Position numbers and translations under genes: made by a program
Notes under the pieces: generated by a model
Told to the model about the DNA's origin: nothing
Databases searched by the model: none
Seen by the model: only the letters and a program-made list of their open reading frames with translations
Shown here: in pieces, positions 45,407 to 55,070 of the stretch
Layout of the letters: the number at the start of each line of letters is the position of its first letter
Position numbering within the stretch: the first letter of the stretch is position 1
From: Shewanella mangrovi
GTDB lineage: Bacteria; Pseudomonadota; Gammaproteobacteria; Enterobacterales; Shewanellaceae
Assembly: GCF_000753795.1 (NCBI RefSeq)
Contig: NZ_JPEO01000004.1
Coordinates: forward strand, 207,706 to 271,705
Direction: 5' to 3'
DNA length: 64,000 nt

Positions 45407-46531
45407 ATGTACTCCTCTTTGTTATCTCGCGCCAATTTCTGTAAACCCGCCTTAGCCGCTCTGTTACTCAGTTGCAGCTATTCATCGCTAACATTGGCGG
45501 CAGAACAAAGCTTTAGCGATGCCTATCATGCCTACCAAACGGCACTGACGAAGGGCAATAAATATTCGATTGAACGTGCTGCGAAATCTGCATTTGAGTT
45601 GGGAAAAAGTGAGTACCCGCACGATAGTCTCAATTACGCCGCCTTGATGATGAATTGGGCTAAAGCGATTGCGGATATCTCTCCACGAGGGATGCTAGAT
45701 CCGCAAGCAAGGCTGCAAGCTTATCAACTATACAAAGATGTACAGGCTATTTATCAACAGCACTATGATAAACATGCGCCCGAAATGGCGCTGGTGCTGA
45801 TGGGGCTTGCCACCACTACGGATGATCAATACAAAGCGAGAAGTTACTGTCAGCAGGCGCTTGAGATAGCTGACGATGCGAAAGATCCGCTTCATCTCGC
45901 ATCTATTCAGTTACAAGCATTTTTTGTGTTGGCTGGCCTGCATTCTTTTAGTCGGCATGACCAGCATTTGGCGATTACTGCCTACGAGACGCGCGCTAAG
46001 TTGCTCCCCGCAAACAGCATTGACCGCGTAGAAGCTGAGTTTATCGCTGCGAATGTGCACCTAGCGCGGGAGGAATTTGCCGACGCAGAGCCGATGTTGC
46101 AGGATGTTATTGCGCAACTATCTGTGTTGCCATACAGCCATCCCTATTCTTTAGCCGCCCATTTGTCCTTGGTAAAACTTTATCAGCAACAGGGGAAACC
46201 TGAGCTAGCAACAGCACATTGTGAAGCCATTGGGAAAATGCGTCCTTGGGACGAAAATCAACAACCTGAACCTTTGTATCGCATTCCACCGCGTTATCCT
46301 AAAGCGGCTGCACACGCTCGGCGACAAGGTTCGGTGGTGTTGTCATTCACTATCGATAAACAGGGGTATGTGACACAACCCAAAGTCGTCGAGTCTAAAG
46401 GTTATCAAGACCTAAACAATGCAGCGATTGAGTCACTGAAACATTGGCGTTATGCGCCTAAGTTTGAAAATGGCAAAGCCGTTAGCGCTACCGCAAAAGT
46501 CTCTTTGGATTTTAAGCTGTCTAAATCATAG
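45407..46531 (+). CDS. Exported TPR-like protein with TonB C-terminal domain (copy 1)
   Basis: A 374-residue exported protein with an N-terminal signal (AALLLSCSYSSLTLAAEQ; LLSC could also be a lipobox), a helical repeat region of about 230 residues resembling TPRs (EYPHDSLNYAALMMNWAKAI and similar), and a C-terminal TonB-like domain (PPRYPKAAAHARRQGSVVLSF split, ending HWRYAPKFENGKAV). It lacks the N-terminal membrane helix and proline-rich spacer of true TonB, so an energy-transducing role is doubtful. It is followed by a paralog at 46777-48009, with identical stretches in the C-terminal domain, so the pair arose by tandem duplication. Confidence 0.82.
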   Translation: MYSSLLSRANFCKPALAALLLSCSYSSLTLAAEQSFSDAYHAYQTALTKGNKYSIERAAKSAFELGKSEYPHDSLNYAALMMNWAKAIADISPRGMLDPQARLQAYQLYKDVQAIYQQHYDKHAPEMALVLMGLATTTDDQYKARSYCQQALEIADDAKDPLHLASIQLQAFFVLAGLHSFSRHDQHLAITAYETRAKLLPANSIDRVEAEFIAANVHLAREEFADAEPMLQDVIAQLSVLPYSHPYSLAAHLSLVKLYQQQGKPELATAHCEAIGKMRPWDENQQPEPLYRIPPRYPKAAAHARRQGSVVLSFTIDKQGYVTQPKVVESKGYQDLNNAAIESLKHWRYAPKFENGKAVSATAKVSLDFKLSKS

Positions 46532-46554
46532 GCAGAAATAGATATTCGTTGTCA

Positions 46555-46625
46555 TGCCGCCGCGGTAGGAACTAACTTAGCTGCGGCCGCGGCAGTTTCG
46601 TTAGTTGCGATTTTGGGGCTGCGAG
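46555..46625 (-). pseudogene. Remnant of the 3' end of the neighbouring MFS transporter gene
   Basis: On the minus strand this stretch reads QLTKLPRPQLS-stop-FLPRR, which aligns with the end of the intact MFS protein, QLLDKLPRPDFSQFQPRQ. CGGCCGCGGCAGTTT is identical at 46584-46598 and 48059-48073. The fragment starts about 53 bases after the stop of copy 1, and the matching MFS sequence lies about 50 bases after the stop of copy 2, so the convergent gene end was duplicated with the TonB-domain gene and then decayed. Confidence 0.72.
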
Positions 46626-46776
46626 GTCACTTGCATCTATTCCGTGCGTTGGTGAATAACATTTTGCTAGTTATCTCTTTTTTGAGCTAAGCCGCTACTA
46701 TGCTCAAGCTGTTTGCATTTCTTTGCTGTACAAATTATGCTCAGGGGAAATGGATGACAGAGATAGGGATATGAAA

Positions 46777-48009
46777 ATGAAAAAGTTTGCCGCAAAAACG
46801 CACGCTAAAACTTCTTTAGCAATGCCTGTGAAAGCTGCACTTATGGCGCTAGCCATTGGCGCTTCTTATTCTGCGAGTGCTGCTTATACCTCTTTTGCCG
46901 ACGCTTATTCTGCCTATCAGCAATCACTTGCGGGTATCGATAAAGTGGATATCGCAGTAAAAGCGCGCCAAGCGTTTGAACTCGGTAAGCAAGAATATGC
47001 TGCAGATAGCGCGAATTATGCAGCGTTGATGATGAACTACGCTAATGCCATCGCGGCGACCACAATGTCGGGTGGGCAATCGGGTAAGTTATGCATTGAG
47101 TCAAGCCAGCGCGTCGCTGAAGGGGCTCAGCCATCCGAAAAACTGTCAACCTTTGATGCTTGTTCAAGCGAGCACCTTCGTCAGCAAGCATTTGAGCTCT
47201 ATCATCAGGCGCTACAAATTTATCAGCAGCAGTATGGTGATAAAGCACTAGAAACCATTGATCCTTTGCTAGGCATGGCACAAACCACTGAACTTGAGCA
47301 GGAAAAGAAATATTTCAGTTTCGATGCGATTAATGTGGCTGAAAAGCATGGCGATGCGCTGACGTTGGCAGCCACCCAGTTAGCGGCATATAAGTTACTT
47401 CACAGAGCTAAATACTATCTGCATAACACCAACAAGGTTGATAATTTAGCGCTAGATGCGTTGAAAACCTATCGCAATAATGCGCCAGCAAATAGTTTTG
47501 AAGTTGTTGATGCCGAACTGACAGTGGCCAAATTGCACCTAGAGAAAAAGCAGTACGATGACGCCGAGCCACTGTTTCAGGATGTCATTAAGCAACTCGA
47601 TGTGCTGCCATATTCTCATCCTTATGCCTTAACCGCACATGCCTTGTTAGTGAAGTTATACCAAGAGGCTGATGCGTCAGAAAAGGCAACCTTACACTGT
47701 AAGGCAATTGGACAGGCAACGCCTTGGGATGATAATCAACAGCCTGCACCACTCTATAGTCAGGCACCTCTTTATCCTATTTTGTATGCGCGACAACACA
47801 AAGCCGGTAGTGTTGAACTGGCATTTACCATTGATGAAAATGGCACAGTGCAAAATCCACAGGTAGTTAATGTCACCGGTGGCGAGCGCTTTGCCGATGA
47901 GGCGATCACCGCGTTGAAACAATGGCGTTACGCACCTAAGTTTGAAAATGGCAAAGCCGTGGCGGCGCAATCTAGCTTAAAGTTAGATTTCAAACTTGAT
48001 GGCCGCTAA
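46777..48009 (+). CDS. Exported TPR-like protein with TonB C-terminal domain (copy 2)
   Basis: A paralog of the preceding gene, about 410 residues, with a signal peptide ending SASAAYT, the same helical repeat arrangement, and a C-terminal TonB-like domain (AGSVELAFTIDENGTV, QWRYAPKFENGKAVAAQ). It carries an insertion of about 30 residues with Cys, SGKLCIESSQR to FDACSSEHL, that copy 1 lacks. ATG 46777 is best spaced from AGGG at 46765-46768; ATG 46771 and 46750 are alternatives. The MFS gene at 48029 converges on its end. Confidence 0.82.
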   Translation: MKKFAAKTHAKTSLAMPVKAALMALAIGASYSASAAYTSFADAYSAYQQSLAGIDKVDIAVKARQAFELGKQEYAADSANYAALMMNYANAIAATTMSGGQSGKLCIESSQRVAEGAQPSEKLSTFDACSSEHLRQQAFELYHQALQIYQQQYGDKALETIDPLLGMAQTTELEQEKKYFSFDAINVAEKHGDALTLAATQLAAYKLLHRAKYYLHNTNKVDNLALDALKTYRNNAPANSFEVVDAELTVAKLHLEKKQYDDAEPLFQDVIKQLDVLPYSHPYALTAHALLVKLYQEADASEKATLHCKAIGQATPWDDNQQPAPLYSQAPLYPILYARQHKAGSVELAFTIDENGTVQNPQVVNVTGGERFADEAITALKQWRYAPKFENGKAVAAQSSLKLDFKLDGR

Positions 48010-48028
48010 CGGATTTTGACGTTGATGA

Positions 48029-49282
48029 TTACTGCCGTGGTTGGAACTGACTAAAGTCCGGCCGCGGCAGTTTATCTAATAGCTGATAGATTGCGGCAAC
48101 CACTATCGTCAGCAGCGCCGCGATAATAAACAGCGTACTCCCACCAAAATGATCCAGCACCACACCGCCACCGAGCGGTGCAATGGCAAAACCAAATTCA
48201 TAAAATGACGCCGCACCGAAGTAAGCACCACGTAGTCGCTCTGGCGCCAGTCTGTCTATTTGCACATTCATCGTCGGGAACAGAATAGTTTCCGCCAGAC
48301 TCATGACCACAACCGCACCAATCCAGCCCCAGAACAGATCGATGGGATTTTGTGACAGCCAAATTTGCGACAGGCACAACAACATCAATCCTAACTGAAT
48401 GCGGTGCACTAAGGTCAGCTTTGCCAGAATTTTCAGCAACAGAAACTGCGAGGAAATAATCACTAGCGCGTTAGTGAAAATCATACTCGAAATCAAGGTT
48501 ACCAGTTGCGGCGCATTCGCGCGGGTCAGGTACTGAATGAGCGAGCTATCTATTTGACCATAGATAAACATGCACAGCATATTGGCGATAATTAGGCATT
48601 GCAGCATGCGGTCGGCCAATAACACCCGTAGCGTGACGCCGAAACCGACCGGATTTAGCTTAACCGTGGCGGTATCTGGTGTAGCTCTTTGCTTGATATC
48701 GCTATGGCTGAAGCCCCAATACAGCAGCGCTAGTAGCAGGGCAAAGGCGCCAGCAGTGATGTAGAAACTGGATTGCTGTCCGGTAAGTCCGAACCAAACG
48801 CCTGCCATCGGTCCCACTGCGCAGCCTGCATTAACCGTGAAATAGAGGGACTGCATGGCTAATTCGCGTGTCTGCGGCTCTCTAATCAAGTCGCCGATGG
48901 TCGCCGAACTCAGTGGCCGCCAAAGCGATGTCGCAATGGAACACATGGTAATCACGGCAATATAACCGTTGACGCTATCGACATTGGCGAGCAGCGAAAA
49001 AGACACGATATACAGGCCACCGGTCAGATACATCAGAGTGCGGCGGCCAATTTTGTCTGACAGCGAGCTGCCGATAAAACTGGTAAATACGGCAACGATG
49101 GCAGCATTGGAGAGAATCAACCCCACTTGGGTGGCTGACATGGCGAACTTGTCATAGAGGATCACTGCCAGAAACGGCCACACCATGTAATAACTACCAC
49201 GCGTGATAAAGCCGCCAAACAGCAAAATCCACATCAAAGGAGGAAACTGTTGAAAGCGTTTGAGTGATACATCCGATTGCAT
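48029..49282 (-). CDS. MFS transporter
   Basis: A 417-residue inner-membrane protein of the major facilitator superfamily with 12 predicted helices. The loop between helices 2 and 3 has the family signature SDKIGRRTLMYLTGG, and the pattern is closest to MdtH/YceL-type drug exporters. The substrate is unknown. ATG 49282 follows AGGG; a TTG two codons upstream is an alternative. A decayed copy of its last codons lies at 46555-46625. Confidence 0.88.
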   Translation of the reverse strand: MQSDVSLKRFQQFPPLMWILLFGGFITRGSYYMVWPFLAVILYDKFAMSATQVGLILSNAAIVAVFTSFIGSSLSDKIGRRTLMYLTGGLYIVSFSLLANVDSVNGYIAVITMCSIATSLWRPLSSATIGDLIREPQTRELAMQSLYFTVNAGCAVGPMAGVWFGLTGQQSSFYITAGAFALLLALLYWGFSHSDIKQRATPDTATVKLNPVGFGVTLRVLLADRMLQCLIIANMLCMFIYGQIDSSLIQYLTRANAPQLVTLISSMIFTNALVIISSQFLLLKILAKLTLVHRIQLGLMLLCLSQIWLSQNPIDLFWGWIGAVVVMSLAETILFPTMNVQIDRLAPERLRGAYFGAASFYEFGFAIAPLGGGVVLDHFGGSTLFIIAALLTIVVAAIYQLLDKLPRPDFSQFQPRQ

Positions 49283-49532
49283 CGCCAATCCCTGTAAGCG
49301 ACAAGTGGACGATCGATTCTAGCGACTGTTTAGCAAGATAGATAGCGCTAAATATCCTTGGAATCAACATGTTAAAAATTGCTGATAATTAGCCGGCTAT
49401 TAAGCCGAGGTTCATGCAGCAAAGGCGGGATCATTGATAGTCTAGAGCGAGTTTCTGGTGAGAGATTCATTGATAGCAATTTGTTGCCCGAATCTCTGTT
49501 TGTTTGGATGTGTTCAACGACGAGGAGGCAAT

Positions 49533-50111
49533 ATGATTTTCCGAGCAATATTAGCGGTCATCTGCAGTTCATTAAGCATAACGACCTTGGCGGAACCAAG
49601 AATGGTCAATGCGGAGCAGTTTGATATTTCGGGAGTTAAGCTCGGCATGACACAGGCACAAGCGATAGCGGCGGTGACCGATAATATGCATGTCGATAGT
49701 TCTGCAATTAGCTTTGATCCGTTTCCGCAACCTAGTGTTGTCACCAAGCAAAAAGAGCCAACCTATTTTGAAGTGCGGCACGGCGCTACCGCGTTGCGCG
49801 TCCATCTCAAACCACAAGTACCGTTCAATCCAGAACAAACATTGGTGGTCAGTCGTATTAGCTATCAGCAACCTTGGGCACAGCAAACCGCAGTGCAGAT
49901 GAAGCAGCAAGCATTGCAGAAATATGGTGAGCCTTCGAATGGGCGAGATAGCGGCTTTTTGCAATGGTGTCGTCAACCGCTCGACAAAAATGTTGGTTGT
50001 CATGATTTCTTTGGACCAAAGCTGGAGCTTACGGGAACGGAGTTGACCTTGTCGGATCCACAATATCGAGAAGCGATTAATCGCTATCGTCGCCAACGTA
50101 CCGCTAGCTAA
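49533..50111 (+). CDS. Exported protein of unknown function
   Basis: A 192-residue protein with a signal peptide (AILAVICSSLSITTLAEP) and one soluble domain. ISGVKLGMTQAQAIAAV near the start resembles the SmpA/BamE-like or similar small periplasmic folds, but the remaining sequence does not let me name a family. Two Cys residues (LQWCRQPL and NVGCHDFF) could form a disulfide. ATG 49533 has GAGGAGG; a longer frame from 49458 is not supported. It lies 80 bases before the beta-lactamase gene on the same strand. Confidence 0.72.
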   Translation: MIFRAILAVICSSLSITTLAEPRMVNAEQFDISGVKLGMTQAQAIAAVTDNMHVDSSAISFDPFPQPSVVTKQKEPTYFEVRHGATALRVHLKPQVPFNPEQTLVVSRISYQQPWAQQTAVQMKQQALQKYGEPSNGRDSGFLQWCRQPLDKNVGCHDFFGPKLELTGTELTLSDPQYREAINRYRRQRTAS

Positions 50112-50191
50112 GCGCAGCGTGACCCGTTATGGCTTCCTTCCGCACCAAGCTTAGGCTAATGTTGATATTCAATACGTTAGAGTGAACAGCT

Positions 50192-51391
50192 ATGGCGGAC
50201 AGCTTTTTTCGGGTAAACAAGGGTGATATTTTGTCGCCACTAAAACTGATATCAGTCGCATTCGTTGCGTTGTGGCTGCCATTTGCGGCGGCGCAATCAC
50301 AGACCTTGGCGCAACAACTCACGCCAGTCATTAATGCCACCGTGCCAGCTGTCATGACTGAGCAGCAGATTCCGGGAATGGCGATTGCGGTTTTACATCA
50401 AGGTCAGCAGGCGTTTTTTACTTTTGGCGTGGCATCAATTGAGAGCCAGACGCCCGTTACTGCCGCCACCTTATTTGAACTTGGCTCCGTTAGTAAAACC
50501 TTTAATGCATTACTGGCTGGCTATGCCATCGATCAAGGTAAGTTTGATCTGGCAGCGCATCCCAGTGAGTATTGGTCAGCGCTAACAGCGAGCAGTCTGG
50601 ATAACGCGACCTTGTTGCAGCTCGGTACTTACACTGCTGGTGGATTGCCATTGCAGTTCCCTATGAGCGTCACGGATGACGAGACGATGCGGCAGTATTT
50701 CCAGCAATGGCAAGCAAATGCCGCCCCCGGTATTGTTCGACAGTATTCTAATCCCAGTATCGCGTTGTTTGGCTATTTAGTGAGTCGCGCGCTGGGTGCA
50801 GACTATAAGCACCTTATTCAACAGCAAGTGCTACCAGCATTAGGGCTTACGCACACCTATATTGATGTGCCTGCCACTGAGACTGAACATTATGCTTGGG
50901 GCTATAACGCCAATATGCAGCCTGTTCATGTGCAGCCAGATGTATTGGACGCAGAAGCTTATGGCGTCAAATCTAGCGCGGCGGATATGCTGAAATATGT
51001 GGCGTTGCAACTCGATAGCAGTGGCTTGCCCAATGCTTATCAGCGTGCGATTGCGCTGACTCATGTAGGGCATTACCAATTAGGCGATATGCGCCAAGGA
51101 TTAGGCTGGGAGCAATATCCTTATCCGTTATTGGAATCGACACTGTTGGCCGGGAATTCGAAAGACGTGATTGTAAAACCTCAGGCCGTGACACCAGTGA
51201 CTGAGCAACTTCAGGGGGCCGTATTGTTTAATAAAACCGGTTCTACAGCAGGTTTTGGTGCCTATCTAGTGTTTGTGTCAGCGCGTCAACTAGGGGTGGT
51301 AATACTTGCAAATCGTTACTATCCCAACAGCGCTAGAGTGAAAATTGCAACGGCAATTATCAAAGCGTTAGATAGCGACGGGATCCGTTAA
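50192..51391 (+). CDS. Class C beta-lactamase (AmpC-like)
   Basis: A 399-residue periplasmic serine beta-lactamase. All class C motifs are present: nucleophile SVSK (Ser-X-X-Lys), the Tyr motif YSNPS, and the KTG triad in NKTGSTAGFG. The signal peptide is LISVAFVALWLPFAAAQ. The ATG at 50192 gives a long N-terminal stretch; a TTG around 50232 would give a tighter one. No divergent ampR is present, so induction by AmpR is not indicated locally. The allele cannot be named from the sequence. Confidence 0.93.
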   Translation: MADSFFRVNKGDILSPLKLISVAFVALWLPFAAAQSQTLAQQLTPVINATVPAVMTEQQIPGMAIAVLHQGQQAFFTFGVASIESQTPVTAATLFELGSVSKTFNALLAGYAIDQGKFDLAAHPSEYWSALTASSLDNATLLQLGTYTAGGLPLQFPMSVTDDETMRQYFQQWQANAAPGIVRQYSNPSIALFGYLVSRALGADYKHLIQQQVLPALGLTHTYIDVPATETEHYAWGYNANMQPVHVQPDVLDAEAYGVKSSAADMLKYVALQLDSSGLPNAYQRAIALTHVGHYQLGDMRQGLGWEQYPYPLLESTLLAGNSKDVIVKPQAVTPVTEQLQGAVLFNKTGSTAGFGAYLVFVSARQLGVVILANRYYPNSARVKIATAIIKALDSDGIR

Positions 51392-51414
51392 TCACGGCTC
51401 GTTGAGAGATTATA

Positions 51415-51453
51415 AAAAGGCCTACCGCACGAGCAAAATGCAGTAGGCCTTTT
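51415..51453. terminator. Bidirectional terminator between beta-lactamase and fumarase genes
   Basis: AAAAGGCCTAC and GTAGGCCTTTT form a perfect 11-bp stem with a 17-base loop. A-rich and T-rich flanks serve both convergent genes. Confidence 0.8.
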
Positions 51454-51513
51454 CAACGCATCATGTTGAGTCGTCCGAGGGGACGCAAGGCGACTCAACT
51501 GCGTACTTACTCG

Positions 51514-53022
51514 TTACTTATTCATCTCAGCGATTTTCAGTTTCCAGATTTCTGGACCTGTTTTGTGCAGGTTATTACCTTCTGAGTCAACCGCTACGGT
51601 CACTGGCATATCGACGACGTCAAACTCGTAGATTGCTTCCATGCCGAGGTCAGCAAAGGCAACCGTGCGAGCGGCTTTGATTGCTTTGGCCACTAAGTAG
51701 GCCGCGCCACCTACCGCCATCAAGTAAACCGCTTTGTTTTTCTTGATTGATTCTACGGTTGCTTCACCGCGATCCGCTTTACCAATCATGCCCATTAGGC
51801 CAGCTTGCTCCAACATCATGTCAGAGAACTTGTCCATACGGGTTGAGGTAGTCGGACCCGCTGGGCCAACCACTTCGTCGCCAACTGCGTCAACTGGGCC
51901 AACGTAGTAGATAAAGCGATCTTTAAAGTCGACGGGGAAGTCTTCACCGTTTGCCAGCATGTCTTGAATGCGTTTATGTGCCGCATCACGACCGGTCAAG
52001 ATTTTGCCTGACAGCAATACAGTTTCGCCCGCTTTCCAGTCAGAAACGTCAGCTTTTTTCAGCTCGTCAACGTTAACGCGACGCACGTTTTCGCCCACTT
52101 CCCAAGTCACTTCTGGCCAGTCTTCCAGTTTTGGAGGGGTCAGATCCGCAGGACCGGTGCCATCCAAGTGGAAGTGTACGTGGCGAGTGGCCGCGCAGTT
52201 AGGAATGATGCACACAGGTTTAGAGGCAGCGTGAGTCGGTGCAGTTTTGATTTTGACGTCCAAAATGGTGGTCAAACCGCCCAGACCTTGAGCGCCGATA
52301 CCGAGTTTGTTCACGCGATCGAAGATGTCTAAACGCAGTTTTTCTTCAGTGGTTTCTGCGCCTTTCTCCATCAATTCATGGATATCGACGGGGTCCATCA
52401 AGGCTTCTTTCGCCATCACGGCTGCTTTTTCAGCAGTGCCGCCGATACCGATACCCAGCATGCCTGGCGGGCACCAGCCAGCGCCCATCACAGGTACCAT
52501 TTTTTCTACCCAAGCGGCTACGTCGTCAGATGGGTTCAACATTACCATTTTGGTTTTGTTTTCAGAGCCACCGCCCTTGGCCGCAATCATCACTTCAACT
52601 TTGTCGCCAGGGACCATGTCGATGTGCACTACAGCAGGAGCGTTGGTTTTAGTGTTCTTACGTGCGCCAGCAGGATCAGCCACTACTGACAAACGCAGTG
52701 GGTTAGTGGTGCTGCTGTAAGCACGACGAGTGCCTTCGTCAACCATCTCTTGTACAGTCATATCGCTATCCCACTGTACATTCATACCGATTTTAACGAA
52801 GCAGGTAACGATACCAGTATCTTGGCAGATTGGGCGTTTGCCTTCGGCAGACATGCGTGAGTTGATCAGGATCTGCGCGATAGCGTCTTTTGCTGCTTGG
52901 CTCTGCTCTGCGTTATAGGCTTTTTCCAGCGCTTTAACGAAGTCGAGTGGGTGATAGTAAGAGATATATTGCAGTGCTTCTTCGATACTGTCGATGAAGT
53001 CAGCCTTTTTAATAATTGTCAT
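51514..53022 (-). CDS. Class I fumarate hydratase
   Basis: Oxygen-sensitive [4Fe-4S] hydratase converting fumarate and malate. The 502 residues hold the three cluster cysteines in CQDTG, GWCPPGM or CIIPNCAATR, and fused alpha and beta domains with GPAGPTTSTRMDKFSD in the second. It is the same class as FumA and FumB of E. coli. Start at the ATG at 53022, behind AAAGGGA. The dicarboxylate carrier gene lies just upstream on the same strand (68 bases), so the two likely form one unit for C4-dicarboxylate metabolism. FumA and FumB cannot be told apart from the sequence. Confidence 0.94.
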   Translation of the reverse strand: MTIIKKADFIDSIEEALQYISYYHPLDFVKALEKAYNAEQSQAAKDAIAQILINSRMSAEGKRPICQDTGIVTCFVKIGMNVQWDSDMTVQEMVDEGTRRAYSSTTNPLRLSVVADPAGARKNTKTNAPAVVHIDMVPGDKVEVMIAAKGGGSENKTKMVMLNPSDDVAAWVEKMVPVMGAGWCPPGMLGIGIGGTAEKAAVMAKEALMDPVDIHELMEKGAETTEEKLRLDIFDRVNKLGIGAQGLGGLTTILDVKIKTAPTHAASKPVCIIPNCAATRHVHFHLDGTGPADLTPPKLEDWPEVTWEVGENVRRVNVDELKKADVSDWKAGETVLLSGKILTGRDAAHKRIQDMLANGEDFPVDFKDRFIYYVGPVDAVGDEVVGPAGPTTSTRMDKFSDMMLEQAGLMGMIGKADRGEATVESIKKNKAVYLMAVGGAAYLVAKAIKAARTVAFADLGMEAIYEFDVVDMPVTVAVDSEGNNLHKTGPEIWKLKIAEMNK

Positions 53023-53089
53023 GACGTTCCCTTTGCTCATTGGAAGAACAGAGCACCGAAGCGCTGGGCTTCGGTGCTGGATTTATTGA

Positions 53090-54493
53090 TTAGTACAGAC
53101 CAATCACTTTCCACCAGATACCACCGACAACGCCCCAAATCAGCAGTTGTGAGATACCCATTACTAAGCCCATGCCCCACCATTTTGGCAGTGAGATGTG
53201 GCCAGCGCCGAACAGGATTGGAGCAGGACCAGTACCATAGTGAGTACCACAGCCCATCAGGTTCGATACGAAACCGAAGACCAGTGCTGCCAACAGACCA
53301 GGTGCACCCAGCTGTACCGCTACCGCAAGGAATACTGCATACAGTGCTGCTACGTGAGCAGTTGATGATGCAAAGGCGTAGTGGATGAAGAAGTAGATAA
53401 CCACCAGTGACGCCAGTGCGGTTGGCCAATCAAGGCCGGTCAGCGATGCTGCAATTGAACCACCGAACCACTTGATCAGACCCAGTTTATTGAGGAAGGT
53501 TGCCATCATCACCAGTGCCGAGAACCAAGTCAGGGTATTCCATGCACCTTTTTCTTTCAGCACATCATCCCAGCTCAGTACGTTAGCGTTCACCAGAATA
53601 ATCAGGCCAACCATCGCAGCGGTCGTGCCGTTGATCCCCAGTGCTTTACCGCCAATCCATAGGATGATCAAAGCAACGAAAGTGAACAGGGTGATCCACT
53701 CAGACGCTTTCATTTTGCCCATGTCTGCCAGTGCTTTAGCGGCGATTTGTGGCGCTTGTGGCGTGGCAGTGATTTCAGGCTTGTTGATCATGTAAGCGAT
53801 CAATGGCATTGCCAGCAGAGCAACAATCCCCGGTACGATGGCGGCTAATGCCCAACCGCCCCAAGTGATTTCTATGCCCATATCGCCAGCCAGTTTTGCT
53901 GCCAATGGATTGGCCGCCATACCGGTGAGGAACATCGCGCCAGTGATGGTAGTACCGTGGAACACGGTGCTCATCAGGAAGCTACCCAGCTTTTTAGAAG
54001 TACCATCTTCTGCGCGAGAGCCGTAAGCGTCAGCCACCGAGTTTGCCAGTGGGAATACGATGCCGCCAGTACGTGCAGTGTTTGATGGAATTGCGGGTGC
54101 CAACAGGGTGTCGGTGATCAGCAGACCATAAGACAAGGTCAGCGTACGTTTGCCCATCAGCTTCATAAAAATGTAGCCGATACGTGCTCCCAAGCCACTC
54201 TTAATGAAGGCGCGAGAGATGAAGAATGCCATCACGATCAACCAGATGACGTGGTTTGAGAAACCGGTTAATGACTCTTTAATGGTCAGTGTGCCTGTTA
54301 CCGCGGTGGCTGCAATACCACAAATCGCAACTGCACCCATTGGGATTGGTTCAAGAATCAAGCCCAATACAGTGGCTACAAACACTGCTAACAAATGCCA
54401 AGCGTTAGGATCTACCCCAGTTGGAACTGGAGTGAACCAGATCCCACACCCAACTGCCAAAATAACCAGCCATGAGATGAGTTTTTTATTCAT
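53090..54493 (-). CDS. DASS-family dicarboxylate/anion carrier (CitT/TtdT-like)
   Basis: Inner-membrane transporter of about 467 residues with 11-12 hydrophobic segments. It carries SNTARTGGIVFPLA and the C-terminal GCGTHYGTGPAPI, which match the substrate-binding SNT-type motifs of the DASS/CitT group that moves citrate, succinate, tartrate or fumarate. Location directly upstream of class I fumarase suggests C4-dicarboxylate exchange. ATG 54493 is chosen over an earlier start because the family N-terminus begins with NKKLISW; the ribosome binding site is weak. Confidence 0.88.
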   Translation of the reverse strand: MNKKLISWLVILAVGCGIWFTPVPTGVDPNAWHLLAVFVATVLGLILEPIPMGAVAICGIAATAVTGTLTIKESLTGFSNHVIWLIVMAFFISRAFIKSGLGARIGYIFMKLMGKRTLTLSYGLLITDTLLAPAIPSNTARTGGIVFPLANSVADAYGSRAEDGTSKKLGSFLMSTVFHGTTITGAMFLTGMAANPLAAKLAGDMGIEITWGGWALAAIVPGIVALLAMPLIAYMINKPEITATPQAPQIAAKALADMGKMKASEWITLFTFVALIILWIGGKALGINGTTAAMVGLIILVNANVLSWDDVLKEKGAWNTLTWFSALVMMATFLNKLGLIKWFGGSIAASLTGLDWPTALASLVVIYFFIHYAFASSTAHVAALYAVFLAVAVQLGAPGLLAALVFGFVSNLMGCGTHYGTGPAPILFGAGHISLPKWWGMGLVMGISQLLIWGVVGGIWWKVIGLY

Positions 54494-54989
54494 GGTAAGC
54501 ACCAATTACTGTAGTTAAAATAATTTAATAATTCGTTTGTTTTTACTTTCATCAGGTCGTTAAACCCGAGCCGCGTAATAACAGTAACTGAATCTTTGGA
54601 TTAAATTGGCGAGCCTAATTCATTCGTAAATTTGTTTGCTTTTTATGATTTATTAAGAGTTATGAAACTTAAATAAGCTTAAGAAAGAAATGTTTATTGG
54701 TGGCGGTTGGCTTGCTGATTTTTTTATTAATATATTGAAATATAATGGTTATCTGTAATGGTGTGTGAGGTGATTATGGCGCGAATTTATCTTGTTACGG
54801 CTTTTGGATAAAAATTTATGTGATCTGTATAGATAAAACCTGATTAGAATACTCGGTCTTTTGCGAAATATATGTGTGGAAATGTGAGTACGATCGCTTA
54901 ACTGATTAATTTGAGATGAATAAACACTTTATTGTAATAATGAATTATTTGCCGATGAGTTTTCATAACTGATAAAAATATATACAGGT

Positions 54990-55070
54990 CTACGTGAACG
55001 GCAAGGGCGGCGTTAACTCAATCTCTGTTGCCGGTGCTGCTGCCGTTATTTGGCAACACCCGCCCTTCTG
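54990..55070. other. GC-rich structured island in the AT-rich gap 54494-55355
   Basis: Within about 860 AT-rich bases lies a GC-rich stretch with nested inverted repeats: AAGGGCGG (55003-55010) pairs with CCGCCCTT (55060-55067), and GTTGCC (55027-55032) pairs with GGCAAC (55052-55057). A short frame without a start codon also crosses it. It may be a small RNA, a regulatory hairpin or a gene remnant; none can be proven. The rest of the gap shows no gene. Confidence 0.35.

Noticed and set aside
49572..50096. Minus-strand ORF of 174 codons opposite the exported hypothetical gene
   Set aside because: The plus-strand frame has a perfect ribosome binding site and signal peptide; the minus frame has neither.
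54810..54850. Possible CRP site (TGTGATCTGTATAGAT) before the dicarboxylate carrier gene
   Set aside because: Only one half matches the TGTGA-N6-TCACA consensus, so it cannot be supported.
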